From Molossus alvarezi (Eukaryota > Chordata > Mammalia > Chiroptera > Molossidae): a DNA stretch of 64,000 nucleotides. Positions 47,301 to 61,000 of the stretch are shown here, piece after piece (position 1 is the first letter of the stretch; every line of letters starts with the position of its first letter). Location: NCBI GenBank assembly GCA_037176705.1, contig CM073887.1, positions 25,981,501 through 26,045,500 of the forward strand. The letters are read 5' to 3'. The position numbers and the translations under genes are program-made. The notes beneath the pieces were generated by a model that was not told where the DNA came from, made no database searches, and saw only the letters and a list, made by a program, of their open reading frames with translations.

Positions 47301-50300
47301 AAGTAGAAGGAAGGAAATAGTAAAGATCAGAGCAGAAATAAACGACAGAGGCTAAAAAAAACCAAAAAAACAATTCAAAGGATCAATGAAACAAAGAGCT
47401 GGTTTTTTGAAAAGATAAGCAAGATTGATGGACCCTTAGCTAGACTCACCAAGAAACAAAGAGAGAGAACCCAAATACACAAAATCAGAAATGAAAGAGG
47501 AGAAGTAACAACTGACACCACAGAAATTCAAAAGATCATTAACAACTACTATGAACAATTATATGGCAACAAATTTGACAATCTAAGCAAAATGGACAAA
47601 TTTCTAGGAACACATAGTCTCCCAAAACTGGACCAGGAAGAGATAGAAAACTTGAATAGACCAATAACAACTAAGGAAATTGAAGAGGTAATCAAGACTC
47701 TCCCAGCAAACAAAAGCCCAGGCCCAGATGGCTTCACGGGGGAGTTTTACTGAACATTCAAAGAAGAACTAATACCCATTCTCATCAAACTATTTCAAAA
47801 AATTCAAGAAGAAGGAAGACTTCCAAACTCGTTTTATGAAGCCAGCATAATTCTAATTCCAAAACCAGAAAAAGACACTACAAAGAAAGAAAACTACAGG
47901 CCAATATCCCTCATGAACATAGACGCCAAAATCCTGAACAAAATACTAGCAAATCGGATCCAGCAATACACCAAAAAAATTATTCACCATGACCAAGTGG
48001 GATTCATTCCAGGGATGCAAGGCTGGTACAATATTTGCAAATCAATAAATGTGATACACCACATAAATAAAATGAAGAATAAAAACCACATGATCATATC
48101 AATAGATGCCGAAAAAGCCTTTGACTAAATTCAGCATCCATTTCTGATAAAAATGCTCAGCAATGTGGGAAAAGAGGGATCATATCTTGACATAATAAAT
48201 ACCATATATGAAAGACCTACAGCCAGCATCATACTCAATGGGCAAAAACTAAAAGCATTTTCCTTAAGAACAGGAACAAGGCAAGGATGCCCACTTTCGC
48301 CCCTCTTATTTAACATAGTACTGGAAATCTTAGCCACAGCAATCAGACAGGAAGAAAAAATAAAAGAGATCCAAATTGGAAAATAGGAAGTGAAACTGTC
48401 ATTATTTGCAGATGACATGATACTATACGTAGAAAACCCCAAAGACTCCATCAAAAATTTACTAGACTTAATAAATGAATTTGGAAAAGTAGCAGGATAC
48501 AAAATTAACGTCAAGAAATCGATGGCATTCTTATATACCAATGATAAACTCATAAAAAGAGAAACTAAGAAAACAATGCCATTTACCATTGCGGCAAAAA
48601 AATTCAGATACCTAGGAATAAACTTAACCAAAGAAATAAAGGACCTATTCACAGAAAACTACAGGTCATTGAAAAAAGAAATAGAGGGAGATATAAAAAG
48701 TGGAAGCACATACCTTGTTCATGGATTGGAAGAATTAACATAATTAAAATGTCCATACTACCCAAAGCAATCTATAGATTCAATGCAATCCCCATCAAAA
48801 TACCAACGGCATACTTCACAGAATTAGAACAAGTGCTTCAGAAGTTCATATGCAACCAAAAAAGACCTCAAATAGCCACAGCAATCTTGAAAAAGAAGAA
48901 CAAAGTTGGAGGGATCACATTACCAGATTTCAGGTTATACGACAAAGCCACTGTAATCAAAACAGCCTGGTACTGGCACAAGAACAGGCAGATAGACCAG
49001 TGGAACAGAACAGAGAACCCAGAAATGGACCAAGGCTCAATTAATATTTGACAAAGGTGGCAAGAGCATACAGTGGAGTAAGGACAGCTTCTTTAATAAA
49101 TGGTGTTGGGAAAATTGGATAGCTACATGCAGAAAAATGAAACTAGGCCATCAACTTACACCCTACATAAGAATAAGCTCAAAATGGACAAAAGACTTAA
49201 ATGTGACTCATGAATCCATAAAAATTCTAGAAGGAACTGTAGGCAACAAAATTTCAGACATCATACGCAGCAGAATTTTCACTGATACATCACCTAAGGC
49301 AATAGAAACAAAGGAGAACATTAACACATGGGACTACATCAAACTCAAATGCTTCTGCACAGCGAAAGATACCATCATCAAAACGGAAAGACTACCCACT
49401 GTATGGGAGAGCATAATTGCCAACGATATATCAGAAAAGGGGTTAATTTCTAATATATATAAGAGTGCTCATACAACTCAACAAAAGGAAGACAGAGAAC
49501 CCAATTAAAAAAATGGGCAAAGGAACTAAACAGACACCTCTCCAAACAGGACATACAAATGGCTAAGAGACATATGAAGAAATGCTCAACATCACTAATC
49601 ATCAGAGAGATGCAAATTAAAACAACAATAAGGTATCACCTCACACCTGTCAGAATGGCCACCATTGACAAATCATCAAACAACAAGTGTTGACGAGGGT
49701 GTGGAGAAAAGGGGACTCTAGTACACTGCTGGTTTGAATGCAGACTGGTGCAGCCACTATGGAAAACAATATGGTGTTACCTCAAAAAATTAAAAATTGA
49801 ACTTCCATTTGACCCAGTGATCCCACTTCTAGGAATATACCCTAAGAAGCCTGAAACCCCAATCAGAAAGAATATATGTACCTCCATGTTTGTAGCAGCA
49901 CTATTTACAATAGTTAAGATCTGGAAACAGCCCAAGTGTCCATCAGTAGACGAATGGATAAAAAAGCAGTGGTACATATACACAATGGAGTACTACGCAG
50001 CTGTAAGAAAGAAAGATCTCTTATCCTTTGAGACTACATGGAGGGACCTGGAAAGTATCATCCTAAGTGAAACAAGCCAAACAGAGTAAGACACGTATCA
50101 TATGATCTTACTTATTTGTGGAATATAATGAACATAACAGTTTGAGGAATGGGGTAGTCCCAGAGACGTGGAAGTGGGGTACAGACTGACAATTCCCAGA
50201 AAAGGGGGTGGTGGGGGAGAGATAAACCACAGAACTTATATGCATGTATGCATGAACAATGGACATGGACAACAAAGCTGGGGACAGGGCAGGGAGAGAG

Positions 50301-50380
50301 GGGGAAGGGGGAATCAGTGGGGGAAAAGGAGAAACATCTGTATCAAAAATTAATTAATAAAAAAAAGAAAGAAAAAAAAT
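44390..50380 (+). mobile_element. Near full-length L1, inactive, plus strand
   Basis: About 6 kb. 5' end AATGGCAGCGGAGTGAATGG near 44401, 5' UTR with short tandem repeats, ORF1 remains (about 45339-46258), ORF2 from ATG at 46306 with endonuclease wording and reverse-transcriptase FADDMILY near 48404-48430, then 3' UTR and A-rich tail to about 50380. ORF1 and ORF2 carry multiple stops and frameshifts (for example a TAA in place of Asp-Lys near 48126). A degraded duplication TAAAAT(A)-TGTTTC flanks it at 44376-44388 and 50380-50393. Confidence 0.9.
44600..44775 (+). repeat. Short tandem array in the 5' UTR of the plus-strand L1
   Basis: Seven or so degenerate ~20-27 bp units built on CTGGGACCTGC and CTCAGCTGGGA wording. 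GC-rich. Not shared in this form with the other two L1s of the window. Confidence 0.65.
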
Positions 50381-50393
50381 AAAATATTGTTTC

Positions 50394-53300
50394 TAATCTT
50401 TTTTTTTCCATTTTCTTCATTTTATTTTTTTCAGAACTTTAGGGAATTTTGGTTGTCATGGCTTTTCCAGCTTCACAGAGCTCCCTCTTATGTTGTATTC
50501 GTGTAGTGTTAAAAAATATCAAGTATTGCGTCCTGAGATACCCTGCCTCTGCAACCTGCTCCTGCCTCTATCTGCACCATCTCCTTCTTTGCCCCTGTTG
50601 TCGCTGTCCTCTCACAGTGTAGAGGCTCTGAAAGGAAGGTCTGTTGGCTCAGTGTCACCAGTTCATGGAGCTAGATTGTTCCTGCCCCTCAGAGCTAAAA
50701 GACCCTTGCATTTACCCACTAGCACAATGGACCACTTGTACTGCAGTGAATATCCATGTGCTATTCAGGATTTTCCACTGAGCATCAGCATCGGTCAGAT
50801 GTCCAATCATTTCCCTTTGCTTTCTCCAGAGAAGATGAGAAAATATATAGATCTTGTAACTGTTAATGGTTGTCCCCTTCCATTAATATTTAGGAAATAT
50901 CTAGCTTTATTGTAAATTTTGAATTTTTCTCTCTAGTTACTCTGCATGGTTTAACATGGGCATTTAGGAAGACTTAAAACTACGCTGCCAATGCCCCTGG
51001 TGCCAATGCAAAGCTTTCTTCCAGTTTCTTTTTTTAAAACAGTGTTAATTCATTTTGTCCCTCTAAACCCCTTTTGGTTTGTCTGTTTAATTTTACTTCA
51101 TCTCAGTGTCTATGCAAAGTTTAAATGATGTTTGACAGGGTTTGCTCTTAGGCAGTTTAGTAAGATATCAAATTCTATAAGTGTGTGAGAGCTCAGATTT
51201 TATCTCCTGTTGAACAGTTTCATGTTTTCTTTCATTTCTAGTTGTGGATCTACTAAAGTATGTGCCTGTCCTTAATTAGCATTAGCGTGGCTGTTATGAC
51301 ACATGGAAATTCTTCTTCTCTGTGTTCTCTTCTCACTATTTTGAATGCAATTGTTTATGTTAGAAAAAGTCAAGCTTCTTTGGGGCATTTTTTAACCCCT
51401 CTATTAAGTCATCTGCAACCTCAGTCTTTAAGTTTTGCCATAAAATTTGAACACGACTGACATTTTCATTTTCGTATTTATTTGTCACATAGTGAAATGT
51501 CATTGTAGGGCATAAATGTAAAAAACAATTGAAAAAAGAGATAAAGAAATAAATGTGGGAAAGATTGACATTAAAAGAAAAAGATAAAGGAAGAAAAAAA
51601 TTATGAATAAAATTACACATTTTGTGATTCTTATTAGTAACATATTGATGATAACATGAAAAATCAATAAACTTGTTTTTGCACAAACAGTTCTATTCCC
51701 TCTAACACACATCCATAAATATTTAATAATTGCTTATGGTAAAGTCTAATTTATTAGGTCAGCTGTTTAGTACAAAGTTTCCTCAAGGGGAAAACTATCC
51801 CTAATGTGATATTTCATTTGTGCTGACCTGGAATCTCTAAAAAGCAGTGGGGCTTCTACTTTGTGCAAACATCTGTAATGGCTAGCATGTGTTTTCTTTA
51901 TTGCTTTTTGATTTTCAAAACATGTAGGTTTGGGGCTCCTCTTGTTTCAATTCATTTCCTTCCTGCAAAATGTGCAACATATGGATCTTTAAAAGCACGA
52001 CTTGTAATAAAGTTTGCAATTTAGAAAACTGCTAAAATTTTCGTAAGTGTACTAACAAGATCTCCAGGGTAAAACCTAAGGCCTCAGAGAATACGGGGAT
52101 TGGGAAGCTTTGTGCTGAACTGGCACATACCTGTATTAACCTTTCACTGCAAATCTCCTGTGTCTTCCACTTGTCTGTGATTATGTCCACTTGTCTCGGT
52201 AAGTACTCCCTTAGTGCATTTCTCTTAGAGTTATAAAGCCTGACAGCTTTACTAACTCCTTAAAACTGGATGTGTTTTACTTTGTATTATATCTTCTCTT
52301 ACAATAAGCATAAATGCACATACTTTCTGGGAGAGAGAAGCAGTGTACAAATGATAAGACACATTGACAAAAAGGTAAAGGCTTATAAGTGAACTGAAAA
52401 ACCCAGATTTGGACGAGTGTTTAAATAAAATGCAACAGATCACTACCTAATTCAATACTCATCTTATTTTATGTTTCAGATGGTTGGATTTATTTAGGTA
52501 AATTAGACCTAAGTTTATTTATAGTTCTACATTCATCATGTTTGGATTCTCTTACTTAATTTTTTCCAGGTGAATGAAAATCAGTGCACAGTACTTTGGC
52601 AGAGGTAAGATGCTCCTGTTGCTGAATCCCCCATTCTCTACAGTTAGAATTTTCACTTTAATGCTCATGAGACTATGTCATGACTACCCCATGTCTACCA
52701 ACTGCTTGAAAGGTCAAATTGAGAAGGAGGTTGTAACTAAATCATAATGAAAACTTCTTAAAAGAATAGTACAACGATTTCTAAGCATGTTATAAATCTA
52801 TTTACCACATAACGGTAATTTCACCCATTACCACAAGGATTCTTATCCCCATGGGGTATGAACCCAATCTTCCTACATATCTAACACTACCAGTGGACTC
52901 TATGGGCTCTGAGTTGGACATCAGCAACATATTCCACATCCTCAAGATACTCTCTGAACATATTATTGTCCTACTCAAAACCAGATTACTCCCTGAGGGC
53001 ATAATTTACCCTGCAGTACAGTTTATCCCTCCCATATCCTTCTCCCCACAGGTTAAAAGTACGTAATATCCAAATAATCATTATGTGTTAGCATTTACAC
53101 TGATTAAACTCACTTAATCCCTAAAACAATTCTATGAGATAGCAAATATCATTCCTAATTAAGTGATGAGAAAAGTAAGATCCTAAGACCTTAAGTTACT
53201 TACCCAAGGTCACCACATCTAAGTGGCAGAAGTTAACTTGATTCCAAACCATAGTCTTAATTCCTGCGCTTTGATACCTCCCCCAAACAGTAGGTATCCT

Positions 53301-54224
53301 CACTGAACTTCAGTGCATATTTTAGAACATTTACTTTCCCTTTTCCCTCAACAAGCATAATTTTTGAAGCCCAAAACAACAGACAATATATCTCTCTTCC
53401 TCTCTTTGTAAATTCAACTCTCCCCTTGTCACCCTCCCTCATTCACGGTAGCACTAGATTAGGATATTTCTCTTCACCAATCAACATTCATGTCATCATT
53501 CTGGGTGATTTCTATAATTATGTAAAAGGTCAATTCCAATCCCACTCAATGACTTATTCCTGATTTCTGCACATCTCCCAATTATAACCTCCCATCTTCC
53601 TAGTGCACTTGCTCTAGTCATCCACTGGAACAACTCCTTGATCCCTCCCATAAATATCACTCATTCATTAACTCGGCCTTTCTGCTTTCTCACCATCTGA
53701 GTCTCTAGTCAAACATTAGCACTAGTCAGGAACCCGACTGCATTTCCCTAGTCAATTCATCCTTTCATTCTTCAGGATGTTTATTATCCTCTCTGTTCAA
53801 ATTTTCAACACTCGCTCTTCATTTTCTCTTTCACATGATAGCTTTGCCTCTTATTTACTGGGCAAATAGAATAACTTTGAATCAATTTTCTCATCTTCCC
53901 ACCACCACATACATGAACTGGCCTCCATTTATATTCACTTATTTCATTTTCTGACTATTGAAAATAGATTATGCATTCAACCTGCTTTGGTCTAAGGCCA
54001 ACTTCTTTGCTTGTGCACAAGACTTTTCATCTCCTTTCAGCCGTTTGAGCAAGGCCTGTGTGCCCACCTGTCTAGTCCACTGGATTTGCTCTCACTGGGA
54101 TCCAATGGCTTTGATTTTTCCAGTCCCATTGAGTCCAGCCCCAATGGTCAGTCCTCATTTGATCCCACCTCTCTGTAGCACTGGGCACAGTAAATTACTT
54201 CTATTTTTTCTATTCTTCACTTAA
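50394..54224. other. AT-rich DNA between relics, no gene seen
   Basis: Contains only the MIR at 53085-53280. A 141-codon plus-strand frame at 50490-50915 has no family wording, splice context or start context that supports coding. Confidence 0.5.
53085..53280 (+). repeat. MIR SINE
   Basis: TAAACTCACTTAATCCCTAA, ATTCTATGAGATAGCAAATA, AAGTTACTTACCCAAGGTCA, CATCTAAGTGGCAGAAG, AATTCCTGCGCTTTG: MIR in order. Confidence 0.75.
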
Positions 54225-54400
54225 TTTTATTTTATCTTATTTAATTTCATCACCATTTATTACCCCTATACCCTCTTCCACCTCCACCCACCCCCTCCCC
54301 ATTGCAATCAGCGCACTGTTCATGTGGAAAAACTCATTACTCATACTTTTTTAAAATTTACCTTTATTGTTGAAAGTATTACATTACTCCTATTTTTAAA
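54225..54400 (-). mobile_element. L1 3'-end remnant
   Basis: TTTACCTTTATTGTTGAAAG followed on the other side by CCTCCACCCACCCCCTCCCC resembles the 3' end of the bat L1 seen at 4260-4330. Short and partly rearranged. Confidence 0.5.
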
Positions 54401-56779
54401 GCACTTGACTTTTCAGACACTGTTGATTTTCCTCATTCTTCAAACTTTTTCAGTCTTCTTTAATGGATTTTAATGTAAACACGCATATTATGATGAAGAA
54501 GGGTAGACTTAGAGAGTATTTTAAAAATCATATATATTACATATCCACTTTTACTATTATTTAGAAGACAGCTATTTTTAAAAGGCTAAAGCTAGAAATG
54601 AGCATTTGCATTGAAATTTATGCCAAAAGGTAATACGCACCAAAATGATAGAAAACTTCCCCATCACTTGTAATTAGTCTACACATCTCATGAACTCAAG
54701 GTATATAAAATTTACCGGAGAGTTCACTGAACAGTTGTCAGATAGATAATATTCAGGTTTCAGAATGTGTACAGGAAAAAAATAGAAACCATTTTTATGA
54801 AGGCTGCAGAAAAAACAGAATGCCATCTGTTGTCTTTAGACAACCATGAAAAATTATGTCATTCTATGAACTTAAGCTTCCAAAAATTTAAGTCAAAATC
54901 TGTGGGAAATACAGTGTTTGCATGTGCAGAGGGAATAGGATAAATGTGAAAGAAATAGAGTGCTTATCTTAATTATTTGAAAAGATTTAAAATGTACTCC
55001 ACCTTAGTTGAAAGGCACCTCCTCTATTGCAAAGTTCATCTAAAATATGCACTTATTTCCAAGATCCTTTATTGAAGATTCTTTTTAAGTATATGGGTAA
55101 AAACCCATGCTTTCAAGGCATATTATTTTAGTTTAAGAAAGAGTTTGTTGTTGAGTTGGTGCATAATATTTAAAAATTGGATTTCATTTGGAAAGTTATA
55201 AACAAAGATATTCTTTCTTCTCATCTCCCTTGAACTTGTGTATTTCTTCTCCTGGGAGCTGGCCTCACACTGAAAAACCCTTGTAGGGTGGAGTGAAATT
55301 GTGTCAGCAGCTTTGTCTGCCACCCACACACTAACACAGTGTGGCTGGGTATTAAATCCATGTTTAATAGCTCATTCCCAAGACAGACCCAGGAGCCAAA
55401 CCAACAAAGGAGGAGCACACATTCATGCTGTAAATAGCTTTAGGCAGATTCTTCTGGAGTAAAGCATCAAGGTCAACTCGTCATTGCTAACTTTGTGTTC
55501 TGTTTTCTGAAAAAAATTCACTGTGATGTTAATTGCTTTTTAAACAAAGAGTTGTCCAACCATTCAGATCAGAATCAACCCACTCAGATTCTCTTTCATG
55601 AGCTGCTTCAAGGCCATGGTGTTTTCCATTTTTGCATAGAATCTAAAAACTAGAGGCCAAGCACTACATTAGGCTGCGATGACAAATGTGTTGTCTACAC
55701 GTCCCTATTTGAACTGATAGTATATTTGTCTGGCAACAGCATTACCAATCATTTACTAAAATTTATTGGCCATTACGATGATTTTCATTAAAAACAAGGT
55801 TTGCTTTCCAGGAATCAGGTGTTTGTTTGCACAGGCACGTCCCCATGGGACTCTCAGGCTGGAATCGTACAAGTTGGCAGGGCCGACCCCTCTCTGATAA
55901 TCAGAACCCTCCTTTCTAGGGGCCAGTCCAAGCAGCCTCCAGTCTTCACTTGGCACGTCTCCTCATATCTAGTTATGAGTGAGGTGTACTTAGAAATGTG
56001 TATATTTCGGAGATATAGCTCGGATTAAGATTTGCTTTGCATACTCTCCCACTCTTCTCCCCAGTCCCGATGAGCATTATTGTGGTGCCTCTGAAGACTC
56101 TTTCCTCTTACACACTGGAATACTCTTCCCTTAATAGAGTCACTTATTACTTCTGGTTTATTCAAGGAAACCAATCCTATTTTAACACGAATACCAAATT
56201 GCTTTTTACTTTTATTCTTTGAGTCATTTCATTGAAGTTTGGCAGCGGGGAAGATATAAGCACATATGCCCATAACATCTTGAGCTAAAATATGCCCCAT
56301 TTAATAGCTGTTTTTATTTCTTTTGGTTTTGCAAATGAATGATCTAGCTTATTTTATTCCCAGGAAGTAAGACTAGTTACAACTACTAAATACCTTGTCT
56401 CTGTTAGCGATGAAACCAAAGGCCATAGTCACATTCCTACTATGAATATTAAAGCTAAGGTATGAATCACCTCAAAAAATCCTAAAAAATATAAATATCT
56501 TATCATGGATGGGTCTTTAAATTCCAAAAACCTATATGATAGTCCAAACAAATCTGAATGACTTAGAAATATGCAAAATAAATCCCAAACTTCCTTCCCC
56601 TCCCTGGTCCATTCATGATGAACAATACTGCTTAACAGTTTAGTGAGTATCATTCAAGACATTTTCCTCCCTGTATTTCAAATCTATCCATTTATCACAG
56701 CATTTTTGTTCATTTTTAAAAATTGCCTTCTCTTCTACATGTAACAGTATAATGCAGAAAACTATTAAAAGTGAGTTAT
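54401..56779. other. AT-rich DNA, no recognisable feature
   Basis: No gene or repeat was recognised. Short frames near 55.1-56.0 kb lack motifs. Confidence 0.5.
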
Positions 56780-57150
56780 TGTTTTATAGCTTGCTGTTCA
56801 TTCTAATATATCAAGGGTGTTTTATTGTAGTAATAAATGTAAACATTCTTTATTATTTAGAATGTTACATATAGTTTTTGGATAAACCATTTTGCTTATT
56901 TATGGATATTTAGCTCATTTTCAATAGTTTCTAAAAAAAATTTCTGCAAAGAGCATCTTTTTTCACCTTTGTGAAAATATCTTTGTCAGATAGAATCATA
57001 GACACGATACTGTCGGTTAACTGGCATAAAATTTTAGATTTTTATACAATTGCTAAATGGCTCCCCATAAAGAATGTACCAAATTACACTCCCATCAACA
57101 GCTGGTGCCCATTTCTCCACACAGCCACCTCCACTGGATGTCACCAACTT
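56780..57150 (-). mobile_element. Old L1M 3' UTR fragment, interrupted by a VES SINE
   Basis: Reverse-complement L1M 3' UTR wording: GTTTTATAGCTTGCTGTTCA, GCAAAGAGCATC, CAATTGCTAAATGGCTCCCC, CCAAATTACACTCCCATCAA, CCACACAGCCACCTCCACTG. The VES SINE at 57153 is inserted at its edge. Confidence 0.6.
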
Positions 57151-57152
57151 GT

Positions 57153-57394
57153 TTTTTTTTACCCTCACCCAAGGACATTTTTTCATTTTTTGTTCAGAGT
57201 GGGAGGGAAAGAGAGGAAGAGAGAGAGAGATAAACATCAATGTGAAAGGGACACATCGAGTAGCTGCCTCCCGCACGACCCAACCAGGGCCGGGGACAAA
57301 CTGCAACCGAGGTACGTGCCTTTAGTGGGAACCAAACCCAGGTCTCTCTGAACCGCAGGCTGACGCTCTAACCGCTGAGCTAAACCGACCAGGG
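57153..57394 (-). mobile_element. VES-type SINE
   Basis: Full-length head and body; duplication reduced to TTGTTTT-like wording on both sides. Lies at the edge of an old L1M fragment. Confidence 0.85.
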
Positions 57395-58099
57395 TTTGTT
57401 TTACTTTTTGTATCAATCAAAATAGTGTTATGATGTCACAAAAATTAAATAATCAATAACTCTTTAATCCCAGTGACTTGCTACAAACAAGATTTTGTCT
57501 ATCACCAGAATTCTCTCTTCTAACCTTGCAACTAAACCATCTGGAACCCATGTTCTCAAATGTTGCTACAGAAGAAGAGAAATTATTTTTCAATATCTAG
57601 AACACACAGTGGCACATTACTTCCTCTTGCCACCCACTGGCACTCATCACCTGCCCCTTCTAATTACAAAGGGGTTTGGAAATGTAATTCTTTCAAATAC
57701 CAAGACGGAGGGAGCAGTGGTCCTAGGTGAGTAGAAGTCACTACCTTACTGTACTAATACAATGTGTGAAAAATGGTATCTCCTTGTGGTGTTGACGTTC
57801 TCCCTTGTGATCTTTTCAGTGCATGGTTGTTGTTGTTTTTTAAATTAACTACTTTTTAATTTTTTTTGTTTGTTTGTTTATCCATTCATTGTTTTTTTTT
57901 TTTATTGATTGATTAATTTTTGTTACAAATGATTCTCCTTTTTTCCCCCACTGATTCCCCCCTCCCCCTTCCCTCCCTGCCCCTTCCCCAGATTGTTGTC
58001 CATGTCCACTGTTCATGCATACATGCATATAAGTTCTGTGGTTCATCCCTCTCTCACCTCCCCACTCCTTAGGGGATTGTCCTCAAACTGTTATGTTCA

Positions 58100-61000
58100 T
58101 TATATTCCACAAATCAGTGAGATCATATGAAATTTGTCTTTCTCTGTTTGGCTTGTTTCACTTAGGATGATACTTTCCAGGTCCCTCCATGTAGTCTCAA
58201 AGGATAAGAGATCTTTCTTTCTTACAGCTGCGTAGTACTCCATTGTGTATATGTACCACAGCTTTTTAATCCATTCGTCTACTGATGGGCACTTGGGCTG
58301 TTTCCAGATCTTAGCGATTGTAAATAGTGCTGCTACAAAGATGGGGGTACATATATTCTTTCTGATTGGTGTTTTATGCTTCGTAGGGTATATTCCTAGA
58401 AGTGGGATCACTGGGTCAAATGGGAGATCAATTTTTAATTTTTTGAGGTGACACCATATTGTTTTCCACAGTGGCTGCACCAGTCTACATTCCCACCAAC
58501 AGTGTACTAGAGTCCCCTTTTCTCCACACCCTCACCAACACTTGTTGTTTGATGATTTGTTGATGGCGGCCATTCTGATAGGTGTGAGGTGATACCTCAT
58601 TGTTGTTTTGATTTGCATCTCTCTGATGATTAGTGATGATGAACATTTCTTCATATGTCTCTTAGCCATTTGTATGTCCTGTTTGGAGAGGTGTCTATTT
58701 ATTTCCTCTGCCCATTTTTTAATTGGATTCTTTGTCTTCCTTTTGTGGAGTTGTATGAGCACTCTATATGTATTGGAAATTAACCCCTTATCTGATATAT
58801 CATTGGCAATTATGCTCTCCCATACAGTGGGTAGCCTTTCCGTTTTGATGATTGTATCTTTCGCTGTGCAGAAGCTTTTGAGTTTGATGTAGTCCCATGT
58901 GTTCATTTTCTCCTTTGTTTCTATTGCCTTAGGTGATGTGTCAGTAAAAATTCTGCTGGGTATGATGTCTGAGATTTTGTTGCCCACAGTCTCCTCTAGG
59001 ATTTTTATGGATTCATGAGTTACATTTAAGTCTTTTATCCATTTTGAGTTTATTTTGGTGTAGGGTGTAAGTTGATGGTCTAGTTTCATTTTTTGGCAAG
59101 TAGCTGTCCAATTTTCCCAGCACCATTTATTAAAGAGGCTGTCCTTACTCCACTGTATGCTCTTGCCACCTTTGTCAAATATTAACTGAGCATATTGCCT
59201 AGGGTCCATTTCTGGGTTCTCTATTCTGTTCCACTGGTCTATATACCTGTTCTTGTGCCAGTACCAGGCTGTTTTGATTATGGTGGCTTTGTAGTATAAC
59301 CTGAAATCTGGTATTGTGATCCCTCCAACTTTGTTCTTCCTTTTCAAGATTGCTGTGGCTATTCGAGGCCTTTTTTGGTTCCATATGAACTTTTGAAGTA
59401 ATTGTTCTAATTCTTTGAAGTATGCCGTTGGTATTTTCATGGGGATTGCGTTGAATCTATAGATTGCTTTGGGTAATATGGACATTTTAATGATGTTAAT
59501 TCTCCCAATCCATGAACAGGGTATGTTCTTCCACTTTTTTACATCTTGCTCTATTTCTTTTTTCAAAGACCTGTAGTTTTCTGTGAATAGGTCCTTTATC
59601 TCTTTGGTTAAGTTTATTCCTAGGTATCTTAATTTTTTTGCCGCAATGGTAAATGGGATTGTTTGCTTAGTTTCTCTTTCTGTGAGTTCATCATTGGTGT
59701 ATAAGAATGCCATCGATTTCTTGACGTTAATTTTGTATCCTGCTACTTTGCCAAATTCATTTATTAAGTCTAGTAAGCTTTTGGTGGAGTCTTTGGGGTT
59801 TTCTATGTACAGTATCATGTCATCTGCAAATAATGACAATTTCACTTCCTCCTTTCCAATTTGGATCCCTTTTATTTTTTCTTCCTGTCTGATTGCTGTG
59901 GCTAAGACTTCCAGTACTATGTTAAATAGGAGTGGCGAAAGTGGGCATCCTTGCCTTGTTCCTGTTCTTAAGGGAAATGCTTTTAGTTTTTGCCCATTGA
60001 GTATGATGTTGGCTGTAGGTCTTTCATATATGGCCTTTATTATGTCTAGGTATGATCCCTCAATTCCCACACTGCTGAGCGTTTTTATCAGAAATGGATG
60101 CTGGATTTTGTCAAAGGCTTTTTCAGCATCTATTGATATGATCATGTGGTTTTTATTCTTCAATTTATTTATGTGGTGTATCACATTTATGGATTTGCAA
60201 ATATTGTACCAGCCTTGCATCCCTGGGATGAATCCCACCTGGTCATGGTGGATAATTTTTCTGGTGTATTGCTGGATTCGATTTGCTAGTATTTTGTTCA
60301 GGATTTTGGCATCTATGTTCATCAGGGATATTGGCCTGTAGTTTTCTTTCTTTGTTGTGTCTTTTTCTGGTTTTGGAATTAGAGTTATGCTGGCTTCATA
60401 AAACGAGTTTGGACGTCTTCCTTCTTCTTGAATTTTTTGAAATAGTTTGAGGAGAATGGGTATTAGTTCTTCTTCGAATGTTCGGTAAAACTCCCCTGTG
60501 AAGCCATCTGGGCCTCGGCTTTTGTTTGCTGGAAGAGTCTTGATTACATCTTCAATTTATTCTGTTGTTATTGGTCTGTTCAAGTTTTCAATCTCTATCT
60601 GATCCAGTTTTGGGAGACTATGTGTTTCTAGAAATTTGTCCATTTCGCTTAGATTTTCGAATTTGTTGCCGTATAATTTTTCATAGTAGTTGTTAACGAT
60701 CTTTTGTATTTCTGTAGGGTCAGTTGTTATCTCTCCTGTTTCATTTCTGATTTTATGTATTTGGGTTCTCTCTCTTTGTTTCTTGGTGAGTCTTAGCTAA
60801 GGGTTCATCAATCTTGTTTATCTTTTCGAAAAACCAGCTCTTTGTTTTATTGATCCTCTGGATTGTTTTTTTGGTCTCTATGTCGTTTATTTCTGCTCTG
60901 ATCCTTACTATTTCCTTTCTTCTACTTGCTCTGGGGTTTTCTTTTTGTTTACTCTCTAGTTCTTTAAGTTGTGAGGTTAGGTAGTCTATTAGAGATTTTT

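Noticed and set aside
50490..50915. 141-codon plus-strand frame
   Set aside because: Pyrimidine-rich, low-complexity start and no domain wording or splice context.
59583..60341. 252-codon open frame on the plus strand
   Set aside because: It is the antisense shadow of the L1 ORF2 reverse-transcriptase region on the minus strand.
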